Below, one piece after another: positions 34,784 to 45,497 of a stretch of DNA of 64,000 nucleotides. The DNA is taken from positions 1,116,001-1,180,000 of the forward strand of contig JANUWF010002207.1 of assembly GCA_026120185.1 (NCBI GenBank), in the 5' to 3' direction. Origin of the DNA: Voacanga thouarsii. Lineage: Eukaryota; Streptophyta; Magnoliopsida; Gentianales; Apocynaceae. Under the pieces are notes generated by a model, which was not told the origin of the DNA, did not search any database, and saw only the letters and a list, made by a program, of their open reading frames with translations. A program made the translations under genes and the position numbers. Numbering within the stretch: position 1 is the first letter of the stretch; each line of letters begins with the position of its first letter.

Positions 34784-35974
34784 AAGACTTGGCATGAAAA
34801 TCATAAAAAAAAATAGCGAACGAATAGAAAGGCAGAACACAGTTAGTGCCGACCCTAGGCAGGTCAGGCAGTGCCTTGATTTTCGTGCATGATTTTTGGT
34901 AATTTGCAGAGTTTTAGTATTTTCCTACTTCTAGTCGTCTAGAAACCCTAGAAGGACGAATTTAGGCACTTTTAAAGCCTATAAATAGACGGGAAACACA
35001 AGGGAAAAGTGGAATTCACGGATCAAAACATAAATCACTCAAAATTAAGGAGGAATTCATCAAATCAAGGAATATTGTACAAGAGAGTCTACAAAGAAAG
35101 AAGAAGAAGACTTGTCTATAAGTACTTTCTTTTAACTTTGTTTTCTTTTCTTGAACAATGATGTATCAATTGTTTTATTGTAATTTGACATTGTTTTAGA
35201 TATTCATGATTTTTAGATTTACTTTGATCTTTTGATTATTGGATTGTTATTGTTGGTATTTAATTACTTATGCTAATTACGAGATTAATTTGTTGTTTCT
35301 TCTATTAACTTGCTTGGAAAAGGTGTTGATGGTGATCTCAATTTATTAATTTCATATTTGTTGTCTATTAACTTGCTTGGAAAATGAGTTAATTGCTAAC
35401 AACTGGGTAATTGAAGGTTAATTGATGTTTGCCAGGATATGGATTCATTGCTTAATTTCATGTTTTAAATTTGCTAGGATATGGAAATTTAATCAAGGAT
35501 TGTGTTTAATGCATCTTTTGGGTGAATTAGTTGAGACAGGATATGTAATGCTAATTTGTCTAAAAGATAGTGATTTCATGGATTGGAAAAGAAGTGAATC
35601 TATCTTAATCCTTCATGATGCTAAGAGAATGATTAGTTATGATAATGATTGGGTACTTTAAGGTCATGTTTGTCAAAATAATGGTTTGAGTTACTTAATT
35701 CTCCATCCTTGACATGTATATAATCTTTTATTTTCTTTTATTTTCCTTTTTATTCTTTTTCCCTTTATTGAGTCGGTTAAATAATGAAACAAAAGTGATT
35801 AAGGCATACTTGTTCCTTGAGGATCGACACTCGTTTTAAACCCTATGCTATGCTTAATGATGTGTATGCTTGCTCATATGTGTAATTTGGGGTTAACATT
35901 TTAATTTAAACTTGATTTGGAATGCGCTTATTTTTATTTGATTTTTATACCCAAATCTAAACACATCAAGTTTT

Positions 35975-35991
35975 TTGCGCCGTTGCCAGGG
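35975..35991 (+). other. G3 primer binding site (tRNA-Asp type)
   Basis: TTGCGCCGTTGCCAGGG, close to the complement of the plant tRNA-Asp 3' end (TGGCGCCGTTGCCGGGG). Confidence 0.85.
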
Positions 35992-36557
35992 AACAATATC
36001 ATGAAAGCTTGAATTTTGTTGATTTAACCATGTTTATATGTTTATATGTCCTTATGTCTATATGTAAATATGTATATATGTTCTTTGTGTAAATCAACTT
36101 TATATCTTGTTGTTTGTAACATTGTACGACTTAATTGACTAACATACTTCATGTTGTATTGTAAATACCACTAACTTTTGTATGTAAATAGTTTGGGAAT
36201 GCGTGTGTTTTTCTTTTCTTTATTTTTATATTTTTTATTTTTACTTTTTGTTTTTCTTAATTATTTTTTTGTTTTTATTTTTGATTCGATTTTTGTATTT
36301 TGAATGCGAGATTGACATCATCATGGACAACTACTTTTGGGCACCAGATTAAAGGAGATACAATGATGAGAATTTAGCAATGTTGCAATCTCGAATCGAT
36401 GCTTTTTGTGAGATGTCACTTGAAGCCTTAATGCATTCTTTTATCGCCAATTCAAATTCCTCCATTAAGTGGCATAAAGAAGTGTCCCAACAATTGAGCT
36501 ATCAAAGAACACAACTAGCCAAGTTAGTTGAGGATACCATAAAAGCCCATATGTTTG
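35992..36557 (+). pseudogene. G3 leader and gag N-terminus
   Basis: After a 330-bp AT-rich leader, an Athila-like gag begins at 36324 (MDNYFWAPD, then a stop). It continues open from 36360 as LAMLQSRIDAFCEMSLEAL and SSIKWHKEVSQQLSYQRTQLAKLVED. It is cut at 36557 by the copia B2 LTR. G5 (60566 on) has the same leader layout. Confidence 0.65.
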
Positions 36558-38385
36558 TGTCGAGTATCTCACACGTATCATATACAACGCAGCAAAAGAA
36601 TTAAATGCGATACCAGCCCAAGATCCGCATACGTGTGGAAAACAAGACATATACATGGAAAACAAAGAAACCAAGATAACAGTTTTTACCTTTCTGTGTT
36701 TGTGTGGAAAACAAAACTTTCCTTCTTCAAGTGTGATAATTGTGGCGCGATCCAGCAATCCTATTGAAGAATCACCACAAGAGTTATATGTCTAACCACT
36801 ATAATCACAGTACGTGATTATCTCTAACAAAAATCCACACGGAGGAGCACACTCAAGCACTAAGATTTTCTATGCTAGCAGAAAACAACAATGGTGGCTA
36901 GGGTTTTTCTTGTTCTTCTTGTTTCACAAAACCAGAGAAAGAAGAAGAAGAAGAGTCTTGGTGTTCTTTGTGAGAACCACATGAAAAAGAGAGAGTGCAG
37001 AGAACAAAAGATTATATATTTCTCTCTTGTGTGCCCCTTGGTTTTGTAGAGTTATTTTCATGTGACTCTTTATCTTCTACCTGGGTTATATCCCATAAAA
37101 CCGAAAATCCTCTACAAAAACACATCTGAGAATTCCAAACGAACAATTACAATTCTCCAATTGCAATTGGAACCTATCAAGTTCTCAAAATTACAAATTG
37201 GCCCATCAATTATAACTAATTATAATTTGGCCACATCAATTTCTCTTTCTCGCAATAAACCCTACTATGTTATCAAATCACATCTTGAGTATATATTCTT
37301 TTTTTGTGTGTGACCTATTAGGTTTCCCAATTAATTGGTAGCGAACATGAATTAATCCAAACATCTTTGAGAATAATAATCCTTAATTAATTAGAATTAA
37401 TCCTATTAATTTTAATCAGGATTGGTTAATTAATTCATCAATTAATAAACCCATATTCCCAGATTATGAGTAGTATCTAGCAACATATCATGACCACCCA
37501 GGAGTTTAGGAACTCCAGTGGCTTGACATAAACCCTTCAATAACAAATTACAGTGCAATTAACACATTTCACCATACAATATCTTATTCGGTTTGGAGCA
37601 CGGAATTAGTGCCTACTCCATCCAGAATATATATAAATTCTCGCCCGAATATAATTATACTTGTACCAGGAACCCACTACTCTAGATGTGCATCAATTAG
37701 AACTGTTTCCAATACACATACACCTCGTCCAAGGACTTCTCGAGTACTAATTCCTACAAGTGGCCGTCAGATAATCACCCCTACTATTAGGAGTAGTGAA
37801 TCCTTTATTGACCCTCTCAACTACTTTCGTTTACCTCACAATGTACCCAATATACATCCCATAGGCGGCCCTCGATCGAGCTTTAGAGATTGGAATCAAA
37901 GTACAAGGCTCAACAAACAAAGTACCTTAGAGATCTTAAGTCTAAGGATACTTGCACGTTTGCTATATTGAGATTATATAACTGGAACTAAATAGTTATC
38001 CATGTGATTATCTAATAGCTAGGTCATCCAATGAACTTGTTCCACTAACAAGCATCTATGTGTTAACTTTGAGTATCTCAATACTCACGGATATGAGAAC
38101 TACCACCTGATCAAATCAGGAAGTCTTAACACATTAATGACGTCCTGTCTCATTAATATAATGACTAGGGACTATTTAAGGACTAACACTATACAGTGTA
38201 GTTGGAATCACGTATTATGATCTCTTTCATGATTTCCTTAACACAGTGTTGTACTAGGGACTTTATCTAATAGTTATATATTCAAAAGTAATCAAAAGAA
38301 ATTGTAAGATAAATAATGTCTTTTATGAAATAAAATATGTCATATACAACATACAAGGGATTACCTCTAGGGCATAACACTAACA
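36558..38385 (-). mobile_element. B2 3' LTR
   Basis: 1828 bp, TGTCGAGTATCTCACACG to CCTCTAGGGCATAACACTAACA. It is followed by the purine tract (sense GTGCAAGTGGGACTT). It matches the solo LTR 39896-41722 over its full length and the fragment 42566-43110. The 120-codon open frame at 37609 is in AT-rich LTR and has no homologue. Confidence 0.9.
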
Positions 38386-38940
38386 AAGTCCCACTTGCAC
38401 TAGAGCCAATCATTCATGTATCTAATATCAAATGACTCAACATAACAATCATGTTTCTTTTGGGATAGTACTTTTGTACGCGGGTCAGCTATGTTCTCAT
38501 CCGTAGGAACTCTCTCTATATTTAGCTGCTTCAGAAGCAGCTATATACGCAGCTTATGTCATAGAGTCGGCAATAGTCTTTTGTTTGGAATTCTTCCAAC
38601 TTATTGCCCCTGCACACAACGTAAACACGTAGCCTGAATATGATTTGAAATTATCTTTATCATATTGAAAACTGGCATCAGTATACCCGTTTATTTTCAA
38701 ATCACATTCTCCATATACTAAGAACATATCCTTAGTTATTCGTAAGTACCGAAGGATATTCTTTACAGCCGCCCAATGACCCTCACCAAGGTCAGATTGG
38801 TATCTGCTAGTTAAACTAAGAGCACAAGATACATTGGGCCTAGTACAAATCATAGCGTACATGATAGATCCAACTGTGGAAGCATATAGAATCTTACTCA
38901 TGTGATCCTTTTCAACTTGTGTCTTTGGAGACATCGACTT
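38386..38940 (-). pseudogene. B2 RNase H
   Basis: The open frame 38554-38934 runs MYAMICTRPNVSCALSLTSR, GHWAAVKNILRYLR, INGYTDASFQYDKDN (catalytic Asp in YTDASF), ISWKNSKQKTIADS. The last stretch to the LTR carries the C-terminal ADP-LTKA type tail in another frame (about 38470-38530, seen intact in B1 as NIADPLTKAL). One stop and frame change follow SMT at 38554. It is typical of plant copia RNase H in order and spacing. Confidence 0.88.
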
Positions 38941-39895
38941 TGAAAGGCTTACACCATGTGATATGGGTAAGAATCCCCTTTTTGGATTGATCCATGCTAA
39001 AGCTCTTTAGCAATTTATATATGTATGTAGACTATGAAAGACCTAGCAACCTTTTAGATCTATCTCTATAGATCCTTATTCCAAAAATATAGGTTGTTTC
39101 TCCAAGGTCTTTCATGGAAAATTGTTTGGACAACCAAATTTTAACTGTTTGCAAGACAGGTATATCGTTTCCTATTACCAATATGTCATTTACATAAAGT
39201 AATAAGAAAACGATTGAGCTCTCACTAACCTTCTTGTATACACAAGGCTCATCCATATTTTGAATGAAACTAAACTCTTTGATTATTTCATTAAAATGGA
39301 TGTTCCAACTCCTAGAAGCTTGCTTAAGTCCATAAATGGACATTTGTAGCTTACATACCTTTGTGCTATCATTGGATGTGAAACCCTCGGGTTGTGTTAT
39401 GTACACTTCCTTAATCAGATTTTTGATTAGGAGAGCCATTTTCTTATCCATTTGCCAAATCTGATAATCATAATGAGTAGCAATGGCTAGGAGTATCCTA
39501 ATGGATTTTAACATGTCTACTGGCGAGAAAGTTTTGTCATAGTCAATACCATATTGTTGACAATAACCCTTCAGCACTAGTCGTGCTTTATAGGTAACTA
39601 CATTACCATCCGTGTCTATTTTCTTCTTGAAAACCCACTTGCACCCAATAGGTTTTATTCCTTTGGGTGGATCAACCAAAATCCATACTTGGTTGTCATA
39701 CATGGAAGCCATATCAGACTTCATTGCTTCAAGCCATTTGCCAGATTCTGAACTGTTCAGAACATCCTTGTAGGTTGTAGGCTCATCTTTATCTATGAGC
39801 AATACGTCATTGTAGTCACTGATGAGAAATCCATATCTCTTGGGTGCCACACGTATCCTACTAGATATACGAAGTTCTTGTGTAGTAGAAGGTTT
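38941..39895 (-). pseudogene. B2 reverse transcriptase
   Basis: The longest coding frame in the window (39032 to about 39880 within it). Blocks: SSRIRVAPKRYGFLISD, NSSESGKWLEAMKSDM, GCKWVFKKKIDTDGN, KARLVLKGYCQQYGIDYDKTF, WQMDKKMALL (first catalytic Asp kept), VYITQPEGF, CKLQMSIYGLKQASRSWN, LLLYVNDILVIGND, FSMKDLGE. The polymerase motif YVDD reads YVND (codon at 39188-39190); B1 shows the same change. The N-terminal end breaks at the solo LTR and continues at 41723. Confidence 0.92.
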
Positions 39896-40276
39896 TGTTG
39901 GGTATCTGTCGCGTATCATATATGGCACAGCGGAAGAATAAGAATGAGATAGCATCCCAGGACCCGCATATGTATGGAAAACAAGACATATATATAGAAA
40001 ACAAAGAAACAAAGATAACAACTTTTACCTTTCTTTATTTGTGTGAAAAATAAAACTTTCCTTCTTCAAGCATGATAATTGTGGCGCGATCCAGCAATCC
40101 TCTTGAAGAATCTCTATGAGAGTTGAATATCCAACCACTATAATCACAGTGTGTGATTATCCCTAACAGAAATCCACACAGTGGATTACACTCAAGCACC
40201 AAGATTTTTTATGCTAGCAGAAAACAATAATGGTAGCTGGGATTTTTCTTGTTCTTCTTGTTAAACAAAAACCAGA

Positions 40277-40307
<31 letters not shown>

Positions 40308-41722
40308 AAGAAGAAGAAGAAGGGTTATGTTCTCCTTGAAGAAGCTCACGAAAGAGAGAGAGTGAAGAGAACAAAAGATCATATCTTTATCCTCTAGTGT
40401 GCCATTTGGTTTCATGTTGTTTTATTTCATGTGTGCCTCTTGGGTCACCAGAAAAACCTCAACAATAAAACCATCTGAGAATTCCAAACAAACAATTGCA
40501 ATTGGAAACCATCAAATTCTCAGACTTATAAATTGACCCATCAATCATAACTAATTATAATTTGGCCACATCAACTTCTCTTTCTCGCAATAAACCCCAC
40601 TATGTTATCAAATAACATCTTGAGTATATATTCCTCTTTTATGTGTGACCTATTAGGTTTCCCAGACAATTAGTAGAGAACATGAATTAATCCAAACGTC
40701 TTTGAGATTAATAATCCTTAATTAATTAAAATTAATCATATTAATTATAATCAGGATTGGTTTATTAATTCATCAATTAATAAACCCATATTCCCATATC
40801 ATGAGCGGTATCTAGCAACATATCATGATCACCTAAGAGCCCAGGAAGTCAAGTGGCTTGACATGAACCCTTCAATAACAAACCTTAGTGTAATTAACTC
40901 CTTTCACCATACAATATCTCATTCGGTCTAGAGTACGAAATTATTGCCAACTCCTTCCAGAATATATATTAATTCTAGCCCGAAAAAATTTATACTTGTA
41001 CCAAGAACTCACTACTCTATATGTGTATCGATTGGAACTGTTTCCAATGCATTACGCCTTAGCCATGGACTTCTTGAGTAGTAATTCCTACAAGTGGCCG
41101 TGAGATATTCGCCCATACTATTTGGAGTGGTGAATCCTTTATTAACCCTCTTAACTACTTTCGTTTACCTTACAATGTATCCAATATCCATCCCGTAGGT
41201 GGCCCTCGATCGAGCTCCAGAGATTGGAATTAAAGCACAAGGCTCAACAAACAAAGTACCTTGGAGATTTCAAGTCTAAGAATACTTGCGCGTTTGCTAT
41301 ATTGAGATTATATCAGTGGCACTAAATAGTTATCCATGTGATTATCTTATAGCTAGGTCATCCAATAAACTTGTTCCACTAACAAGCATCCACGTGTTAA
41401 CTTTGAATATCTCAATACTCATGGATATGAGAACCACTGCCTGATCAAATCAAGAACTCTTAATATATGCTAGTCTTTGCGCATTAATATTGTCCTGTCT
41501 CATTAATACTATGACTAGAGACTATTTAAGTATGAACACTATACTGTGTAGTAGGAATCTCATATCATGATTTCTTTAACACAGTGTTGTACTAAGGAAT
41601 TTATCTAACAGTTATATTACACAAAAGTAATCAAAAGAAACTGTAAGATAAATAATACCTTTTGGAATAAAATGTGTCATATATAACGTACAAGTTATTG
41701 CCTCTAGGGCATAACACTAACA
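39896..41722 (-). mobile_element. Solo B-family LTR inserted in B2 pol
   Basis: 1827 bp, matching 36558-38385 end to end. Flanks are GGTTT (39891-39895) and GGTTC (41723-41727), a 5-bp duplication with one transition. Removing it joins IKRIDEP on the right to the TTQELRISSR phrase on the left, the order found uninterrupted in B1 (49560-49625). It carries an expanded (AAG)15 tract. Confidence 0.9.
40278..40322. repeat. (AAG)15 microsatellite in the solo B LTR
   Basis: The same spot has about 5 units in 36558-38385 and 6 in 42566-43110. The poly-Leu open frame across it is an artefact. Confidence 0.95.
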
Positions 41723-42011
41723 GGTTCATCTATTCTCTTAATAGATGAGGGATCAGATGGTTGATCCTTGTTTTCTTGATCTTCTTGAACCTCACTTAGT
41801 TCAATTTTACTCCCACTGTTTCTTTTGAGCATGTGCTCCTTCTCTAAGAACACGACATGCTTCGAAACAAACACTTTATTTTCAGAGGATAGGTATAAGT
41901 AATATTCAAAAAATTCTTTTAGATATCCCATAAACAAATACTTGTCAGACTTACTATCAAGTTTGTCTGACTGAGGCCTTTTGAAAAAACCAGGACTACC
42001 CCATACTCGGA
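41723..42011 (-). pseudogene. B2 integrase C-terminal part and linker
   Basis: The frame 41704-41937 reads FMGYLKEFFEYYLYLSSENKVFVSKHVVFLEKEHML followed by an acidic linker. Upstream in another frame is KLSHFRVWGSPGFF and DKLDSKSDKYLF. This matches B1 49262-49580. The frame stops at a poly-T run (42030-42041), where the remaining integrase, protease and gag should follow but the leader begins. Confidence 0.85.
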
Positions 42012-42551
42012 AGTGAGATAACTTTGGTTTCTTTTTTTTTTATTTATAAAACAGAGCAGAACCTGCACCGGTTTGGATGCCAGAGCTGGTGCCGACTGCA
42101 ATCTGGTTTTAAGCAAAAAGTTTTCCTAGAAACAATTTCTGGTCATCGCGAAACAGAACTGAACTGGCACCGATTTGGAAGCTAGAGCCTGCGCCGGCTA
42201 CAGACTGGTTTTAATGAAAATATTTTGCTCCAGAAATGATTTCTTGACTTCGTGAAACAGCACACAACCGGCGCCGGTTAGGGTGCCGAAGCCAGTGCCG
42301 GTTGTGCTCTGCTGTATGAAAATTTTCCAGAAAATGTTCAGAAATAATTTCTAGAATTCTTATCTCTTGCAATAGATATGATGTAACTATTACACAATTA
42401 TATTGTGTTATAGACCCAACTCACAATGCTTGAAACGATTTTGAATTGAGTGCACTTTTCTCAAATACATGAACCAGCTTTTATACTTTGAATAAATACA
42501 TAAATCAACTTCCATTCAAGAGAACAATATGTTGTAAACCACACATAGCAT
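42012..42551 (-). other. B2 leader with three tandem GC-rich repeats
   Basis: Non-coding region between primer site and the truncated pol. 42051-42360 holds three copies of a unit of about 103 bp; 42361-42551 is AT-rich. Confidence 0.65.
42051..42360. repeat. Three tandem copies (period 102-104 bp) of a palindromic GC-rich module
   Basis: Units start at 42051, 42153 and 42257. Each begins ACAG, holds a C(C/T)GGCGCCGGTT-like palindrome, a GCC...GTGCCG segment, CTGGTTTTA or similar, and a TTTCCAGAAA-type tail. The third copy has a perfect 14-bp palindrome AACCGGCGCCGGTT (42266-42279). Related sequence occurs in the gypsy G3 LTR and the copia A1 LTR. Confidence 0.85.
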
Positions 42552-42564
42552 GTCTCTGATACCA
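42552..42564 (-). other. B2 primer binding site
   Basis: The minus strand reads TGGTATCAGAGAC one base from the LTR, an initiator tRNA-Met type site. Confidence 0.8.
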
Positions 42565-42565
42565 C

Positions 42566-43110
42566 TATTAGGTATCTCAGGCATATCATATACAACATAG
42601 CAGAAGAATTAAAACAAGATACCATCTTAGGATCCACATATGTGTGAAAAACAAGACATATACATGGAAAACAAAGAAACCAAGATAACAGTTTTTACCT
42701 CTATTTGTTTGTGTGGAAAACAAAAATTTCCTTCTTCAAGTATGATAATTGTGGCACGATCCAGCAATCCTCTTGAAGAATCATCGCGAGAGTTGTATGT
42801 TTAACCACTATAATCACGGTGTGTGATTATCTCTAACAGAATTCCACATGCAGGAGCACACTCAAGCACTAAGATTTTTTGTGCTAGTAGAAAACAACAA
42901 TGATGGTTGGGGTTTTTCTTGTTCTTCTTATTTCACAAAACCAAAGAAAGAAGAAGAAGAAGAAGAGTCTTGGTGTTCTTCTTGGGAACCACATGAAAGA
43001 GAGAGAGTGAAGAGAACAAAAGATCATATATTTCTCTCTTGTGTGCCCCTTGGTTTTGTAGATTTTTTTTCATGTGACTCTTTGTCTTCCACTAGGGTTA
43101 TATCCCATAT
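42566..43110 (-). mobile_element. B2 5' LTR fragment
   Basis: Matches the first 545 bp (plus-strand order) of 36558-38385 and ends at TATATCCCATAT, where the T2 LTR begins. The remainder was lost with the right flank of T2. Confidence 0.9.
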
Positions 43111-45446
43111 TGTAATACTTGCTACCTAGGCTAGCCAGGGCCGGGGATGTCGCCCCATCCGAAGGACAAAGGGTCTTTATAACTAAGTCACACAAATAAA
43201 ATAGCAGAATAAAAATAATATTTTAATTTAAAATTTATTACAACCCAAGAATAAATCTAAGAATACCATAAACAAATCTATAATAAAATTTATCCACTCT
43301 TATCTCCCCAAAGCATTACACAAAATAAATTTATCAGAAAGTCTTTCAAGGCAAGCAATATCTAGCTACTCATCCCCACCGCAGGATCGACCTGAAATCA
43401 TGGTAAAAATGATGGTGAGATAGAAATCTCAGTAAGTCCGTGTGTGCTTTGAGTGTCCAGTGGAAATAGTTCGTGAATGCAAAGTATAAAACCTTTATAA
43501 GAGAACACTGGCAAGCAATAAATATTTGTCAAAATCAAGAGTGGTGTTTTGGCATTTCCAACCATACATAATTAATAAAATCAACCACTCAAAAAGATGG
43601 TCATGGGTTACCACACGTTGGGCCCCATAACCGGTTAGAATGCCGACACTTTGTACAGACTGACGAAAGATAGGTGATCGGCCTACCGGGCAAGATACTC
43701 CTCCTTCTCTATACCCAAACAACAACCGAGTGTCCATTCTGGTAAAACACAGTCACTTGACTGAAAAATAAACTGCTAGCTCAAACCGGCACGACCTACT
43801 GGACTGGCATCTTATCCGGGAAGGACTCACCCCTCAGAGGTGGCCACCTACTGAGAGACATACCCTAACCCTTCAAAGACTAGCCCTAGCAGTCCACCCT
43901 TATTGAGTACTCAACAACGTTTCCCACTTGGGAAAAAATGAACAAAACACCGTTCCACATGAAAATGGCAATTAAGGGTTTCCAAAGTCTTTGTCAAAAT
44001 CAGTTTTGGCAAGAGTTTTGAGTTTGAGTAAATCTGCTATTGATTTTCAAATAGTTTGTTTGTCTGACATAAGAAAGAAGTTAATCCTCAATTGCCTTTG
44101 CGGAATTGAGTGTCCATGCACTCTACATTTGGCTTGCCATAATAAACATTTTACATCAATCGGGTTTTATGTAGGAGCTTACCTGATCCTTAGCTTGAAT
44201 AAAATAAAGGTCTTCAACAGTTGTCCTAACCCCGCCTGGGGTAAATATAAACCACAATCAATCTCAAGCCAAAATCTACTTTCACAAATAAGACTAGTTC
44301 AATTCACTACTACCGTGATCCTAGTGTCCCCAGCTTTAAGGCCAAATAATAAATAAAATGGTTTTATAAGCTAAGTCTAGTTTGATATTTTAATAATTAG
44401 TGTTCTGGGAAATAGGTACTGATAAGTTGAAGGTTTAATTCTTGCTAAGAAAAATTTAGAGATTATTTGATGAAGAGTCCTAGGTGGTATTAGGTAAAAT
44501 AATGATTTATTAATAATTTAGTTGTTAGAAAATAATTGATAACTAAAATTAGTTGAAAATAAATTTTAATAAGTCTTGCTTGAAAAATAATAAATAAATT
44601 TTAATAGGTTTTGATTAAAAGATAATGATTAAATTTTAATAATAAATATTTTACTTATTATGATTATTTCCATAAAAGGCTTTATTTGATCATATAATAC
44701 CTATATATTTTATTTCTTTGAAAACCACTATTTAATTGACTAAAATATCCTTATTATATATATAATAATCCAAATCTACCTTCCTAGGGTTTTTTTCGAA
44801 TTTACTAGGAAAATTATAATATTAAATATTTTATTGATGAAATAAAATTAACTTTGGGACAATTAGATCATGATCATACTTCTATTGCTAACTACAATCA
44901 TGAACATATGCATCTCTTCAATTCATCAAATCATCCAAATCATGCATAATAGCATAGATCTAAATTTATCAAGACATGATCTAACCTCTACTAGCATAAA
45001 TATAATAATGGATTCAATAATCCAATATGAATATAAATCCTATTCACCAAAGGTGACAAAATCTCTAGCATACTTGATCACAAATACTACCTATGACATG
45101 GAGGCATGCATTAAACCCTAAAAACACCCTACAATCAACCAAGATAATCAACTGATTCACAGATCCCATCTCCATCATAAACACACATTTATTAATGCTT
45201 CAATCTCACCTCATCACAACAATACATGCTCAAGCCCTATTCATAATCCATCTTCTACTAATATCATCCTAGAGACATGAATTTAGAATTTAAAAGGAGG
45301 GTTAAAAAGGCTTACTTGATTGGTGAATACCTTGAAGGATTTTCGAATAGATCTCAACTCCTAGATGTCTAAATCCATTCAAGAAAGATGAAGAAAGCAT
45401 GGCCATGGTTGATGAAATCATTCGGCCAAGAGGGAGAGTGGTTCGA

Positions 45447-45450
<4 letters not shown>

Positions 45451-45494
<44 letters not shown>
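45451..45494. repeat. (GA)22 microsatellite in the T2 LTR
   Basis: The same position in T3 has (GA)17 (63377-63410). It lies just upstream of the region equivalent to the start of the window. Confidence 0.95.

Positions 45495-45497
<3 letters not shown>

Larger units (their letters stand above)
31227..35968 (+). mobile_element. G3 5' LTR, split by a solo T LTR
   Basis: The parts 31227-31414 and 34736-35968 together make about 1.42 kb, the family length, and end AAACACATCA before the primer site. The break lies in a GC-rich palindromic segment (CAACCGACGCCGGTTGGG at 34736). It is homologous to 8849-10251, with the same U5 phrase CTTGAGGATCGACACTCG near 35816. Confidence 0.85.
31227..36557 (+). 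mobile_element. G3: Athila-like gypsy element, 5' part, inserted in G2
   Basis: Begins TGATAGGGCCTAAATTAG, which interrupts the G2 gag. A 1.4-kb LTR (split by a solo T LTR), a good tRNA-Asp type primer site (35975) and the start of gag follow, and then copia B2 starts at 36558. The rest of G3 and its 3' LTR are gone, lost with the right side of the nest. Confidence 0.85.
36558..43110 (-). mobile_element. Copia B2, internally deleted, interrupted twice
   Basis: A minus-strand copia element inserted in the G3 gag. The 3' LTR is at 36558-38385. The internal region is 38386-39895 plus 41723-42565, split by a solo LTR of the same family. The 5' LTR fragment 42566-43110 is cut by T2. Reverse transcriptase and RNase H are well preserved, but sequence from gag to mid-integrase is missing, so the leader runs straight into the integrase C-terminal part. 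Confidence 0.9.

Noticed and set aside
37609..37971. 120-codon open frame
   Set aside because: Lies wholly within the B2 LTR; the homologous LTR at 39896-41722 does not keep it open.
40209..40415. 68-codon frame with a poly-Leu run, like a signal peptide
   Set aside because: It is the (AAG)15 microsatellite read on the minus strand inside a copia LTR.
36558..41722. A 5.2-kb copia element bounded by the two complete B LTRs
   Set aside because: The coding sequence continues across 39896-41722, and that LTR has its own GGTTT/GGTTC duplication, so it is a separate solo LTR.
42051..42360. CRISPR-like or satellite array
   Set aside because: Only three diverged units of about 103 bp with no uniform spacers; it is a leader repeat of a plant retrotransposon.
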